Numbered from the stretch's first letter, positions 1-9,208 are shown. The stretch: DNA of 60,783 nt from Thermoplasmata archaeon (GCA_021819135.1 JAKASE010000013.1:1-60783); one strand, 5' to 3'. Program-made: numbers and translations. The notes: generated from the letters alone by a model not told the origin.

Positions 1-1306
1 TGGGTCTCTCTCGCGGCGCGCGCGAGGTTGGAGAGCAGGAGGTCCTGGCAACGGCACGCGATCCACGGGCCCCGACGGGGCCCGGCGAGGAGCTCGCGAT
101 AGTATCCGTCGAGGTCGGACCCTCCCTCGGCCCGCACCCGGGGGATCGGGTCGGGCCGTCCGCCGTTCGCCCCGGCGATCGCGCCGGCGGCACGCCTCCC
201 GCTCTCGGGGGAGGCGCCCGCGACCGCGCCCGCGACCGTCCCCACGGCGTAGAGCCCGGGGATGCCGGTCCGTCCATCATCCTCCACGACCGGGTAGCTG
301 GCCGCGGTCTCGGCCCGCCAGATCCGGTCGGTCCCGGCGGAGGCGAGGAGCTCGGTCTCGGGCAGCCGCCGGTGCGCAAGGATGACCGCGTCGGCCCCGA
401 CGGAGAAGAGGGGGCCCGATCCTCGGGAACCGAGCCGAACGGCCCGTACCCGAGAGCGACCGGCCACGGCCCGCAGGAGCGTGCGGGGGTAGAGCGGGAT
501 CTCGAGGTCCGCCGCGATCCGCACGACCTCGGGCCGCACCTCCCCCACCGAGACGACCGCCGTGACCCGCTCCCCCCAGCGTTCGAGGACCTCCGCGGCC
601 CGACAAGTCCCGCCGACGACGACCGCCCGACGGAACCATCCCCGCCCCCCGAAGGCCGTGTGCGCGAGGACGGCCTCCCAGTCACGACGCCGGGCCGGTC
701 GTTCCCGCGGAACAGGAGCGATGCGTCGTACCCCCCGGTCGCGACGACGAGGGCGGAGGCCCGGACGAGCATCTCCCGGTTCCCTTCCGAGGTCCTCCCG
801 TGGAGGGCCCACGTCGGGCCCTCGGCGGAGGGGGAGACCGTGACGCGGCCGACCGTGACGCCCCGGAGTCGATCGGTCCCCTCGACCTCCGGCGCCTCCC
901 CGCCGCGATCGACGAGGAGCGGCCGGATCTCCCGCTCGGCGAGCCCCGCGGCGCAGGCCCGACCGCTCCGCCCGGCGCCCACGATCGCCACGGTCGCCGT
1001 GCGGACGATCGGCGGCGACGCGCCGTTTCCGACCGGGGTCACGTCGAGCGGAGGGACCCGGGCGCCGCGGACCCGCTCGACCCGGTCCCCTTCCGCCGGT
1101 CGGTGGACACACGAGGGGACCGCCGGGCCGCCGTTCACCCGCAGTCGGCAACCGGTGCACCGGCCGATGCCGCAGAAGGGGGCACGCGGTCGATGGAGGC
1201 GGGGCGACCGCTCGAGGACCGGCAGGCCCCATCGCGCGATCGCGGCGAGGAGCGACTCCCCCTCGCGGGCTTCGGCGATGCGTCCCTGGTATCGGAACCG
1301 GCGCAC
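1..1306 (-). pseudogene. FAD/2Fe-2S oxidoreductase (sarcosine oxidase alpha / HcnA-B-like), frameshifted and cut by the window edge
   Basis: Translated by hand on the minus strand. A GTG start at 1306 follows a GGAGG ribosome site. The N-terminus is a plant-type 2Fe-2S ferredoxin domain with Cys45, Cys50, Cys53 and Cys66 (motif HRPRAPFCGIGRCTGC), then an FAD Rossmann motif (AIVGAGRSGRACAAGLAE) and the ATGGYD strand. This order is that of the sarcosine oxidase alpha subunit / cyanide synthase HcnA-B / proline dehydrogenase alpha families. Near 678-690 the matching reading frame moves by one base: upstream it reads FRGNDRPGVV, downstream DWEAVLAHTAFGG and then a second Rossmann strand (RRAVVVGGTCRAAEVLE) and a GLYAVGTVAG motif. 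Neither frame alone carries the whole protein. The lesion is either a real mutation or an assembly error. The C-terminus lies beyond base 1. The amine or amino-acid substrate cannot be told. Confidence 0.72.
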
Positions 1307-1417
1307 CCGACCTCCGCCCCTTCGGAGAGACCGGCGACCCCGGAGGGATACATACGGTGGCCTGACGGCCTCGGTAGCTCGAGTAGTCCGGCCGGAACTC
1401 CGGCGTCGCACCTCATG

Positions 1418-1425
1418 CTATATAG
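1418..1425. promoter_or_regulatory. TATA box between divergent genes
   Basis: The palindromic octamer CTATATAG stands 30-37 bases ahead of the ATG at 1455. This spacing would give an almost leaderless transcript of the AbrB-PhoU gene. Because it reads the same on both strands it could also serve the minus-strand oxidoreductase whose start is at 1306. Confidence 0.6.
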
Positions 1426-1454
1426 ACAATAGTGGGTCGGGCGACCTACCGTTC

Positions 1455-2549
1455 ATGCGGACCAGTGGAGGATTCCACGGACGTCGGATCCAGAAGACCG
1501 GCGGCTCGACCTACATCATCTCCCTCCCGAAGAACTGGGTGATGGCCCGGGGTCTCCGACCGGGGGACACGCTGCTCTTCACGCCCCGGGCCGACGGTTC
1601 CCTCACCGTCTTCGCCGAGTCCGCCGGAGGGCCGAGCACGGAGCGCCGGGTCGTGTCGGTGTCGAACGAGATGGACCAGGAGCACCTGTTCCGCCGGCTG
1701 ATCGCCGAGTACATCGCGGGCTATCCGCTCCTCGAGATCCGCACGGCGGGCCGCATGAGCGCCCGGACGCGCGAGGTGATCCGGAGCTTCGCGCAGCGCA
1801 TGATCGGGCCCGAGATCCTCGAGGAGACCGCGGAGTCGGTGATCCTCCAGGACGTCGTCGGCGCGAACCCGCTCCCGATCCCCTCGATCATCCGTCGCGA
1901 GCACCAGATGGTCCGCGCGATGCAGACCGACGCGATGACGGCCTTCCGCCAGCGCGACCCGTCGATCGCACGGGACGTCGTCGAGCGCGACTGGGAGGTC
2001 GACCGTCTCCACTGGTTCCTCGAAAAGCAGGTCACGAGCGCGCTGCGCGACGCGCGGATCCTCGCGACGCTCGAGCTCACGTTGCCCGAGTGCGCGACGT
2101 ACCTGCTCTCGTCGCGCGTGCTCGAGCGGATCGCCGACCACGCGGTCCGCATCGCCGAGACGGTGGCGATCCTGGGGAAGGAGGAGACCCCCGCCCGCCT
2201 CGCGGCCGAGCTCGACCGGATGGCGCTCGCCGCGACGAGCGCTCTCAGCGACGCCCTCGAATGCCTCGACAGCCGTGACATCGCGAAGGCGAACCAGGTG
2301 ATCGACGCGGCGGAGGAGGTGACCCGGTCGCGCTCGCATGTGCTCGCGGAGATCGGGGCCCGGCGCGGGCGGCTCGCGATCGGCCTCGCCTACGTCCTCG
2401 AGAGCCTCGAGCGGAGCGCGTTCTACGCGAGCGATCTCGCCGAGATCGCGATCAACCGGGCGGTCGAGTCGCCCCGGGACGACCCCGCGGTCGAGCCGGC
2501 ACCCTCGGCCCGCGCCGGCCGGGTCGCCGCTCAGTCCCCCGGCGCGTAG
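1455..2549 (+). CDS. AbrB-domain PhoU-like phosphate regulator
   Basis: The product has 364 residues. Residues 1-45 form a SpoVT/AbrB swapped-hairpin DNA-binding domain (RIQKTGGSTYIISLPKNW, then GLRPGD). The rest is helical with two PhoU-like repeats, including the segment RVLERIADHAVRIAETV that matches the E/D-rich PhoU helix. Archaeal proteins of this build are annotated as phosphate uptake regulators. I placed the start at the ATG at 1455 because the AbrB domain begins there and a TATA box lies 30 bases upstream; the open frame extends farther upstream only as the antisense of the neighbouring oxidoreductase. Its 3' end overlaps the converging phosphate-type permease by 19 bases, which supports a shared role in phosphate control. 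A second protein of the same architecture lies at 55918-57051. Confidence 0.85.
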   Translation: MRTSGGFHGRRIQKTGGSTYIISLPKNWVMARGLRPGDTLLFTPRADGSLTVFAESAGGPSTERRVVSVSNEMDQEHLFRRLIAEYIAGYPLLEIRTAGRMSARTREVIRSFAQRMIGPEILEETAESVILQDVVGANPLPIPSIIRREHQMVRAMQTDAMTAFRQRDPSIARDVVERDWEVDRLHWFLEKQVTSALRDARILATLELTLPECATYLLSSRVLERIADHAVRIAETVAILGKEETPARLAAELDRMALAATSALSDALECLDSRDIAKANQVIDAAEEVTRSRSHVLAEIGARRGRLAIGLAYVLESLERSAFYASDLAEIAINRAVESPRDDPAVEPAPSARAGRVAAQSPGA

Positions 2550-4633
2550 CGGACCTCGAGGTCCTGGAAGACGTCGGTGACGTCCTCGCACCGGTCGGTG
2601 ATGACCTCAAGCCGCTCGTAGAAGTCCTTCCACTTCAGGATCTCGATCGGGTCCTTCCCGGTGAACAGCGTCTCGAGGAGGTCGCGCAGGAGGTCGTCCG
2701 CCTCGTTCTCGAGGCGGTTCACTTCGACGATGGCGCGGTTCAGGTTCGCGGGGGTCCCCCGGTAGAGCTCGTCGAGGGCGAGGATGCCGTCCGAGACCTG
2801 CTCGACCGAGGCGACGACGATGTCGGCGAACCGGACGATCTCGGGGCGCGGCCGCTCGAGGCGGTAGGTACGGACTCGGGCGGCGACCGCCTCGATCCCG
2901 TCGATCACATCGTCCAGCGCGGTCGCGAGGCGCCCGACCTCGGCGCGCACCTCGGAGGAGAGGCGACGGTTGTTGAGCTCGACGAAGATCCGGTGCACCT
3001 CCTCGTCGGCGGCATGCTCGATCGCGCGGATCCGGGCGACCTGGGCCTCGGCCTCGGTCGCGGGGTTCCCGAGCAGCTCGCGCAGGGCGAGCGCGGCCTG
3101 CTGAGCCGTCAGGGAGAGCGACCGGAGGTACGTCGAGAACCGGCGCACGAGGACCGCGAGCTCGTCCTCCCCTGAGACGTCCTCGAGCGAGCGGCGGGAG
3201 GTCTCGGGGAGGATCGCGAGCGTGACGAGGAATCCGAGGAACGAGACCGCGGCGAGCAGGCCGAAGAACCACGGGATCCCGTAGGTCTGGTAGAGGGTCG
3301 CGAAGGTGAACACGGCGATGACCGCGCCGACCTTGCCGCTCGCGGCGGCGATCCCGTGGCCGGTCGTGCGGAACGTCGTCGGGAAGACCTCGCTCGGGTA
3401 GACGAACGTCGTCGTGTTCGGCCCGAAGTTCGCGAAGAGGAACGTGAGGCCGTAGATCGCGAGGAACGCCGGGAGGACGTCGACGAGCGAGTTCCAGGCG
3501 AGGGAGAGGATGAGGAACGCCGCCGCCATGACGCCGAACCCGAGGTACTGGAGGACCCGGCGACCGATGCGGTCGATGAAGCCGACGGCGAGCCAGTAGC
3601 CCGGGACGCTCGCGAAGAGCGCGATCAGCACGTTCCCGACCGCGAGCCGTCGGACCTCTTCGAGGGGACCGAACGACGCCGCGCTCGCGAAGCCGATCTC
3701 CTTGAGGATCAGGGGGTTGAAGATGTTCGTGGAATAGAACGCGATGTCCACGAGGAACCAGGCGGTCGCGGTCCCGACCAAGAGGAGGCCGTAGGAGCGG
3801 AGGACCTGGCGGAACGGGATCCCCCAGGTCGGGCCCGCCCCGGTCGGGGCGACGCGCGAGCCCGTGATCGAGCCGACGGTCCGGGCCGCCGCCCCGAGCC
3901 GTCCGCGGGCGATGTCGAAGCGCGGGGTCTCGGGCATCCGAATGCGGAAGTAGATTGTGAGCAGCGCCGGGAGCGCGCCGAACCCGAGGATGAGCCGCCA
4001 GGCGATGTCGAGGTTCGGGATCGCGTAGACCACGCCGAGGCTCGCCCCGGCACCGACCAGGAGCCCGAACCCCTGCATCGCGAAGACGGAGGCGATGAGC
4101 CGCCCCCGGCTCTGCACGTTCGAGTACTCGCTCATGATCGTCGCGCTGAGCGGGTAGTCGCCGCCCACCCCGACCCCGAGCACGAACCGCCAGAGGATCA
4201 GGACCGAGACTGTGGAGAGCCCGGCGAGGGGAACGCTGAGGGCGCTCCCGACCGAGCCGATCGCCATGACGGAGAGCGTGACCCCGTAGACCTTGCGCCG
4301 GCCGAGGCGGTCGCCGAGCCAACCGAAGAGGACCTGACCGACCGCCGCCCCCATCAGGGCCGCCGATCCGAGCAGGGCCAGCTCGGTCGTCCCGACCTGT
4401 CCGCCGGGCGATAGGGCGACCAGGATCGGGATGACGAGCGAGATGACGAACAGGTCGTAGGCGTCGGTGAAGAACCCCATCCCGGCGACGACGATCGTCC
4501 GGAAGTGGAACCGCTGGACGCGCGCCGAGTCGAGCGCGCTCAGGATCTTCCGCGTGTCGGAAGGGAGCCCCGGCCGGTCGGACTCGGGGGGAACGGGGGC
4601 CGGAGCCACGGCCCGGTCGAACCGGCCGACCAT
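2531..4633 (-). CDS. MFS phosphate-type permease fused to a C-terminal DUF47 (PhoU-like) domain
   Basis: From the ATG at 4633 the protein has 700 residues. The first part is a 12-helix major facilitator of the phosphate:H+ symporter (PHS/Pho84) type; the first helix carries the hallmark GMGFFTDAYDLFVISLV, and DRLGRRKVYG follows helix 2. After the last helix (about residue 465) comes a soluble helical domain of about 210 residues ending in KDFYERLEVITDRCEDVTDV, which matches DUF47/PhoU-divergent proteins. DUF47 proteins are usually separate and encoded beside Pit transporters, so covalent linkage to an MFS permease is unusual. The frame stays open upstream (ATGs at 4741 and near 4830), so a longer hydrophilic N-terminus cannot be excluded. 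It converges on and overlaps the AbrB-PhoU gene. Sugar or organic-anion transport is the alternative to phosphate. Confidence 0.85.
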   Translation of the reverse strand: MVGRFDRAVAPAPVPPESDRPGLPSDTRKILSALDSARVQRFHFRTIVVAGMGFFTDAYDLFVISLVIPILVALSPGGQVGTTELALLGSAALMGAAVGQVLFGWLGDRLGRRKVYGVTLSVMAIGSVGSALSVPLAGLSTVSVLILWRFVLGVGVGGDYPLSATIMSEYSNVQSRGRLIASVFAMQGFGLLVGAGASLGVVYAIPNLDIAWRLILGFGALPALLTIYFRIRMPETPRFDIARGRLGAAARTVGSITGSRVAPTGAGPTWGIPFRQVLRSYGLLLVGTATAWFLVDIAFYSTNIFNPLILKEIGFASAASFGPLEEVRRLAVGNVLIALFASVPGYWLAVGFIDRIGRRVLQYLGFGVMAAAFLILSLAWNSLVDVLPAFLAIYGLTFLFANFGPNTTTFVYPSEVFPTTFRTTGHGIAAASGKVGAVIAVFTFATLYQTYGIPWFFGLLAAVSFLGFLVTLAILPETSRRSLEDVSGEDELAVLVRRFSTYLRSLSLTAQQAALALRELLGNPATEAEAQVARIRAIEHAADEEVHRIFVELNNRRLSSEVRAEVGRLATALDDVIDGIEAVAARVRTYRLERPRPEIVRFADIVVASVEQVSDGILALDELYRGTPANLNRAIVEVNRLENEADDLLRDLLETLFTGKDPIEILKWKDFYERLEVITDRCEDVTDVFQDLEVRYAPGD

Positions 4634-4856
4634 TTCAGCCCAACCCTCCCATCCCGAAACCGCTCCCCGGGCGGTCCCCGGGGGCGAAGGGTACCCCCTC
4701 CGGCCAGAATCGGAGGACACGGGCCCTCCCTCGCCGACCATGCGGAGGTGCCGGTCGAGGTCTGCCTCGGACGCGACGGGCTTTCCGACTCCTGGCCCGT
4801 GACCTCGGCCACTCGGGGTGGGCGTCATATCACCATTAGGTTTCGGCCCCGGACCC

Positions 4857-5333
4857 ATGGGGGAGTCCTCTCTCGGTGGGAATCGGGGGGCTCCGGCCGC
4901 CCGCACGGGCGTCCGTCCCGGGGTCGCGGCCCAGACCCCGGTCGCGGTCCGGGTCGAGGCCCTGCTGCGGGAGGGTCGTGTCGCGGACGCGATCCTGCTC
5001 GCATACCGGAGCGCCGAGGAGGACGTCCAGAAGGCGTTCGGCCTACGGCTGCCGAAGGAGTGGACGCATCGCGAGTTCCTCCTCCAGTACCTGCGGCCCG
5101 ACATGGGGCTCGTCGCCGAGATCCTGCCGCAGCTCTACGCGATGTTCGAGCCGGTGCGCTACGGGCGGAGGGGGGACCGGCCGGCTCCCCCGAACCTGGT
5201 CGAGATCGTCCGTGCGTTGTATGAGGACACGCCCCTCCGCGTGATCCGGGTCCCGGCCTTGGGCGGACCGCCGACCGCCGGGCCTCTCCGGTCAGGGGTC
5301 GCCACGCCGGGCGTCCGTCCACCGGGGCGATGA
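4857..5333 (+). CDS. DUF4129-like protein, first gene of a MoxR-DUF58 operon
   Basis: The product has about 158 residues from the ATG at 4857. The core (ILLAYRSAEEDVQKAFGL, then KEWTHREFLL and a terminal FEPVRYGRR) resembles the soluble C-terminal DUF4129 domain, in which a helical AYR segment is followed by a TPREF box and an ARYG box. DUF4129 proteins commonly sit beside MoxR ATPases and DUF58 proteins, as here. No membrane segment is present, whereas full-size relatives carry several, so this is a minimal version. The stop codon is four bases ahead of the next start. The family call rests on weak motif similarity together with context. Confidence 0.55.
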   Translation: MGESSLGGNRGAPAARTGVRPGVAAQTPVAVRVEALLREGRVADAILLAYRSAEEDVQKAFGLRLPKEWTHREFLLQYLRPDMGLVAEILPQLYAMFEPVRYGRRGDRPAPPNLVEIVRALYEDTPLRVIRVPALGGPPTAGPLRSGVATPGVRPPGR

Positions 5334-5337
5334 CCCG

Positions 5338-5844
5338 ATGCCCGTCGCGCTCCTCTCGGACCCGACGTTCGACCTGCCGTTGGTGCTCACCGGCGCGACG
5401 ACGGCGGTCCTGGTGTGGTGGAGCCTTCGGCGCGCGGCGCCGCTCCCGTCCCTCACCCCGACCCCGCTCGCCCCTCCGTGGGGCTATCGCCCCGAGTCGT
5501 TCGCCTTCGCCTCCCTCGAAGCCGGACGGTACCACCGGACCGTGTTCGCCCTGTGGCATCGGCTCGCCGCGGTCGCCCGGGAGCGGTTCCGCGTGCGCAT
5601 CGATCAACCGGCGGATCTCAGGGACCTTGCGTTCGCCGACGCGCTCCCGGAACCCCTGACCCCTCGCCGGCTCGTGCGGAGCCTGACCCGGGCGTACGCG
5701 TCGACGCGGCGCGCCGAGCAGCCGGACTGGCTCGCGGAACGGTGGGACTGGGTGCGCCGGTACCGGGACCGGCGGGCCTCTCAGGACTTCTCCCGCGTGG
5801 TGGCAGAGCTCGAGGTGGCGCTCCCGGCGCTCGAGGGGCGATGA
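5338..5844 (+). CDS. Small membrane-anchored protein of the MoxR-DUF58 operon
   Basis: The product has 168 residues. An N-terminal hydrophobic stretch (about residues 13-30, PLVLTGATTAVLVWWSL) suggests one membrane anchor or signal anchor, followed by a soluble, Arg-rich helical domain with conserved-looking tryptophans (DWLAERWDWVRRYRDRR). I do not recognise the family. Its stop overlaps the MoxR start in an ATGA, so the two are very likely translationally coupled. By position it corresponds to the small accessory membrane proteins often found in these clusters. Confidence 0.6.
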   Translation: MPVALLSDPTFDLPLVLTGATTAVLVWWSLRRAAPLPSLTPTPLAPPWGYRPESFAFASLEAGRYHRTVFALWHRLAAVARERFRVRIDQPADLRDLAFADALPEPLTPRRLVRSLTRAYASTRRAEQPDWLAERWDWVRRYRDRRASQDFSRVVAELEVALPALEGR

Positions 5845-6869
5845 GGTCGGCCGCGGGCGCCGGGGGCGGTCCCGCGACGATCCCGAGCACGCCCGTACCG
5901 TCCCCGACCGAAGGGGCCGCGCTCCTCGAACGCGTGACGGAGGCCATCGGCGGAGCGATCGTCGGATACCGGGACGTGATCCGGGCCCTGACGATCGCGC
6001 TGGTCGCGGAGGGGCATGTGCTCCTGGAAGGGGTCCCCGGGCTCGCGAAGACCCAGCTCGTCCGGGCCTTCTCGCAGACGATGGCCCTCACGTTCCGGCG
6101 CATCCAGTTCACGCCGGACATGCTGCCGTCGGACATCCTCGGGGCGACGATCCTCGACCCCCGGGACCAGACGTTCGGGTTCCGGCCCGGCCCGATCTTC
6201 GCGCACGTGATCCTGGCCGACGAGATCAACCGGGCCCCGCCGAAGGTCCAGTCGGCGCTCCTCGAGGCGATGCAGGAGCGTCAGGTGACGATCGACGGGG
6301 TGAGCCACCCGTTGCCGCGACCGTTCGTCGTGATCGCCACCCAGAACCCGATCGAGCACGAGGGGACCTACCCGTTGCCCGAGGCGGAGCTCGACCGTTT
6401 CCTCTTCCGCTGGATCATGGACTACCCGTCGGTCGAGGAGGAGGTGTCGATCCTGAAGACCCGCGGTCGGCTCGCCGACGTCCCGTCGGTCGCGTCGGTC
6501 CTCTCCCCCGCCGATATCGAGCGCCTGAAGACGCTGCGCGGCGAGGTGTTCGTGGCGGACGATCTCTACCGGTACCTCGCCGACGTGGCGCGGCGGACCC
6601 GCAGCGACCCTCGGCTTCTGGTGGGGGCATCGCCCCGCGCGAGCGTGCATTTCCTCGCGGCCGTCACCGCGTCCGCGATGCTGGACGGCCGCGCCTACGT
6701 GATCCCCGACGACGTCCGGGCGCTCGCCTTCCCGGTCTTCAACCACCGGGTGATCGTCCGACCCGAAGCGCAGAGCCCCTCGTTCGGGACCGGCGAGGCC
6801 GCCGGGCCCGTCCCGTTCCTGCGACGCATCCTGCGGGAGAACCTCGACACCGTGGCCGTGCCGCGGTGA
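5841..6869 (+). CDS. MoxR-type AAA+ ATPase
   Basis: The product has 342 residues. Walker A is GVPGLAKT at 64-71, Walker B with the sensor reads VILADEINRAPP around 123-134, and the ATQNPIEHEGTYPLPEAELD stretch is the strongly conserved MoxR box. MoxR proteins are chaperone-like ATPases that mature or activate partner proteins carrying von Willebrand-A-like domains, here presumably the DUF58 protein encoded next. The ATG at 5841 overlaps the preceding stop; the open frame upstream of it is out-of-frame noise within the previous gene. Expected to be cytoplasmic and associated with the membrane partners of the operon. Confidence 0.92.
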   Translation: MRSAAGAGGGPATIPSTPVPSPTEGAALLERVTEAIGGAIVGYRDVIRALTIALVAEGHVLLEGVPGLAKTQLVRAFSQTMALTFRRIQFTPDMLPSDILGATILDPRDQTFGFRPGPIFAHVILADEINRAPPKVQSALLEAMQERQVTIDGVSHPLPRPFVVIATQNPIEHEGTYPLPEAELDRFLFRWIMDYPSVEEEVSILKTRGRLADVPSVASVLSPADIERLKTLRGEVFVADDLYRYLADVARRTRSDPRLLVGASPRASVHFLAAVTASAMLDGRAYVIPDDVRALAFPVFNHRVIVRPEAQSPSFGTGEAAGPVPFLRRILRENLDTVAVPR

Positions 6870-6884
6870 CCGGGGAGGGCCACG

Positions 6885-8219
6885 ATGGCGCCCACCGATT
6901 CCCGGATCGCGCTCTCCGTCCGGGGGGAGAGCGCCCTCGCGGGATCGCTCGGGGTCCTCCTGCTCGCGTTCTTCGCGGCGAACGTCCTCATCTACGCGCT
7001 CGGGATCTTCCTCCTCGGGCTGGTCCTCGCCGAGCTCCTCCTCTTCGCGGTCGCGACGCGCGGGTTCGGACCGGCGGCGTTCACCGCCGAGCGGGTGGAG
7101 TGCAGCGCGCTCCTGCCGGTGGGGGGGACCGGATTCGCTTCGGTACACCTCTCCTCCCGCCTCCCCGGCGACTTCTACGTGGACGTCTTCGACACCCATC
7201 CCGAGCCGCTCGAGCCGGTCGCGGGATCGGCCCGCCTCACGACCTTCTGGTCGTCGGGCGAGCCGCTCTGGCTCGCCTACGCGGTCACCCCGCGCGCCCG
7301 GGGGCGCTTTGCGCTCGGCCCGACCGTCCTCGTCGCGCACGATACCCTCGGCTTCGCGTTCCGATCCGTGGCGCTGCCGACCCCGTGGCCGGTGGAGGCG
7401 ATCTCCCGCCCCGCCGCGATCGGCGTCGACGAGCCTCCCCGCCTCCCGAGCCGCGTGCTCGGCCAGACATCGCTCTCCGCCCGCGGGGCCGGAACGGACT
7501 TCCGGGACCTGCGCGACCACGAGCCGGGCGACGAGCTGCGGCACGTCGCGTGGACGCGATCGGGCCAGGGTCGGATCCTCGTGCGGGAGTATGACCGGGA
7601 AAGCCAGCAGGACCTCCTCGTGATCCTCGACGTCGGCCGGGACCTCGGGATGGGGGTCGGGTACCGCGATGCCCTCGAGCGGGCCGTGGAGGCCGCCGGA
7701 GATGTGCTGCGTCGCTCCTTCGACGCGGGGGGACGCGCCGGCATCGCCCTGTTCCATCGCACGGTCACCGCGTTCGAGGCTCCCGGCCAGGGCGGGGGCC
7801 ACGAGTTCCGGGTCCTCCGGACCCTGGCGGCGGCGGAGATCGTCCCCGAACCGTCGGCGCTCGAGACGGTGCTCAGCTACCTCGTCCCCCGCCTCCACCG
7901 GCCGACCTCGCTCCTCATCTTCTCGGCCCTCGGCGGGTCGCCGGAGAAGTTCGCCGCGATCTGCGGTACCCTTCAGCACCAGGGACACCGGCTCTACGTG
8001 CTCGCCCCCGACGTCCGGGCGATGTACCCCCGTCTCGACCGGCCGTCCGCCCAGACCGCCTTCACCCTCCTTGTCGGACCCGAGATCCGTCGCGCCCGTC
8101 GCGCGGCCGAGACCCTCGTGGGGGCCGGCGCACGCGTCGGCTGGTTCGGCCGCGAGGGCGCCGTGAGCGCCGTGAACCGGCTCTACGGAGAGGGGCTCCC
8201 GCGCCCCGAGGGTTCATGA
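6885..8219 (+). CDS. DUF58 family protein
   Basis: The product has 444 residues. Two hydrophobic segments near residues 17-55 anchor it in the membrane, followed by a beta-rich region and the DUF58 signature (FRDLRDHEPGDELRHVAW, ending LVREYDRES) near residues 205-240. The C-terminal part has a VWA-like fold, starting QDLLVILDVGRDLG, whose DxGxD differs from the canonical MIDAS DxSxS. DUF58 proteins are the regular partners of MoxR. An ATGA overlap links it to the next gene and only 15 bases separate it from moxR. The pathway served by such operons in archaea is not established. Confidence 0.88.
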   Translation: MAPTDSRIALSVRGESALAGSLGVLLLAFFAANVLIYALGIFLLGLVLAELLLFAVATRGFGPAAFTAERVECSALLPVGGTGFASVHLSSRLPGDFYVDVFDTHPEPLEPVAGSARLTTFWSSGEPLWLAYAVTPRARGRFALGPTVLVAHDTLGFAFRSVALPTPWPVEAISRPAAIGVDEPPRLPSRVLGQTSLSARGAGTDFRDLRDHEPGDELRHVAWTRSGQGRILVREYDRESQQDLLVILDVGRDLGMGVGYRDALERAVEAAGDVLRRSFDAGGRAGIALFHRTVTAFEAPGQGGGHEFRVLRTLAAAEIVPEPSALETVLSYLVPRLHRPTSLLIFSALGGSPEKFAAICGTLQHQGHRLYVLAPDVRAMYPRLDRPSAQTAFTLLVGPEIRRARRAAETLVGAGARVGWFGREGAVSAVNRLYGEGLPRPEGS

Positions 8220-9208
8220 TCGAGCGCCGGCCGGCCCTCGTCCTCCTGGCCCTGCCGTTCGTGTACGTGGCGGGGGCGCTCCTCACCGTGTTCCCGCTCA
8301 CCGCCGTGGCCGTGCCCCTCGCCTTCGCGGTCACGCTCCTGGCCGCCCTCCTCGCCGGGGCGCGCGACCCGGCCGCGCGCGCGGGAGGGACCTGGACGTT
8401 CCTCGGGCTCCTGGTCCTGACGGGCGTCGGGCTCTTCGATCCCGGTCTCGCCGGAGGGGCCAGTGCCGACGTCGCGGCCGGGGTGCTCCTCGGACTGCCG
8501 GCGATCGCGGTGTCGCTGGCGGCCCGCCCCCGATGGATCCTCGGCGCACGCCTCCTCCTCTACGGGTGGGCCGTCGTGTGGGGCCTCCTCCTCCTCGCGG
8601 CGGCGAGCGCGCTCTCCGCCGGTCCGACCGCCGTCACGGGGTCGACGTTCGTTTCGTCGTTCGCGACCACCGCGGGGAACCAGGCGCTCGGCCTGCTCGG
8701 TCTCCTCGACGGCTCGGGCTACACCCTCCTGCCGCTCCATGCCCTGACCGACCCGGCCTACGCCGCCCTCGTGGGCGTCTCGGGGCTCGGGCTGCTCCTG
8801 CTGATCGTTCCCCCGCAGTCCGGCGACGGTCGGCCCCTCCCCGTCGCCACCCCGAGCGCCGCGCACCGCGGCCCGGCCCCCGACCCCGCCGCTCTGGCCG
8901 GCCTGTCCGAGGCGCAGCGGGCGACGTTCCGGGAACGGACCGAAGGGACGCCGCCCCTCACGACCTGGCCGCCCGGTCTCATCGCGGTCCTCGCGAGCGC
9001 CACGGCGACAGCGACGTTCGCGTTCGCGGCGTACGTCCGACCGTACGGGGCGCTCCTCGGGGCGGTCGTGGGCGCCCTCGTTGTCGCGGCGTTCCTCATG
9101 CTGGTCGTCGAGGTGCCCGGGGTGCTCGAGCGACGCGGGAAGCGTCCCCAGGCGGCCGGCTCCGAGCCGCCCACCCTATCGGAGATCCCGGCCGACACCC
9201 CGCGCTGA
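8216..9208 (+). CDS. Polytopic membrane protein closing the MoxR operon
   Basis: The product has 330 residues. I count roughly eight to nine hydrophobic segments (for example LVLLALPFVYVAGALLTVF at the start, and PGLIAVLASATATATFAFAA near the end), with a proline- and alanine-rich cytoplasmic-looking loop around residues 205-250 and a charged tail. No family is recognised. The start overlaps the DUF58 stop (ATGA), so it belongs to the same transcript. Its last 33 bases overlap the converging surface-protein gene. Confidence 0.7.
   Translation: MIERRPALVLLALPFVYVAGALLTVFPLTAVAVPLAFAVTLLAALLAGARDPAARAGGTWTFLGLLVLTGVGLFDPGLAGGASADVAAGVLLGLPAIAVSLAARPRWILGARLLLYGWAVVWGLLLLAAASALSAGPTAVTGSTFVSSFATTAGNQALGLLGLLDGSGYTLLPLHALTDPAYAALVGVSGLGLLLLIVPPQSGDGRPLPVATPSAAHRGPAPDPAALAGLSEAQRATFRERTEGTPPLTTWPPGLIAVLASATATATFAFAAYVRPYGALLGAVVGALVVAAFLMLVVEVPGVLERRGKRPQAAGSEPPTLSEIPADTPR

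Noticed and set aside
372-1454. Long plus-strand open frame joined to the front of the AbrB-PhoU gene
   Set aside because: It is Arg/Pro/Ser-rich antisense of the oxidoreductase; the AbrB domain, TATA box and start at 1455 explain the real gene.
1446-2591. Minus-strand frame of 381 residues opposite AbrB-PhoU
   Set aside because: Composition of an antisense shadow (Arg, Gly, Asp, His repeats) with no motif; the plus strand has clear domains.
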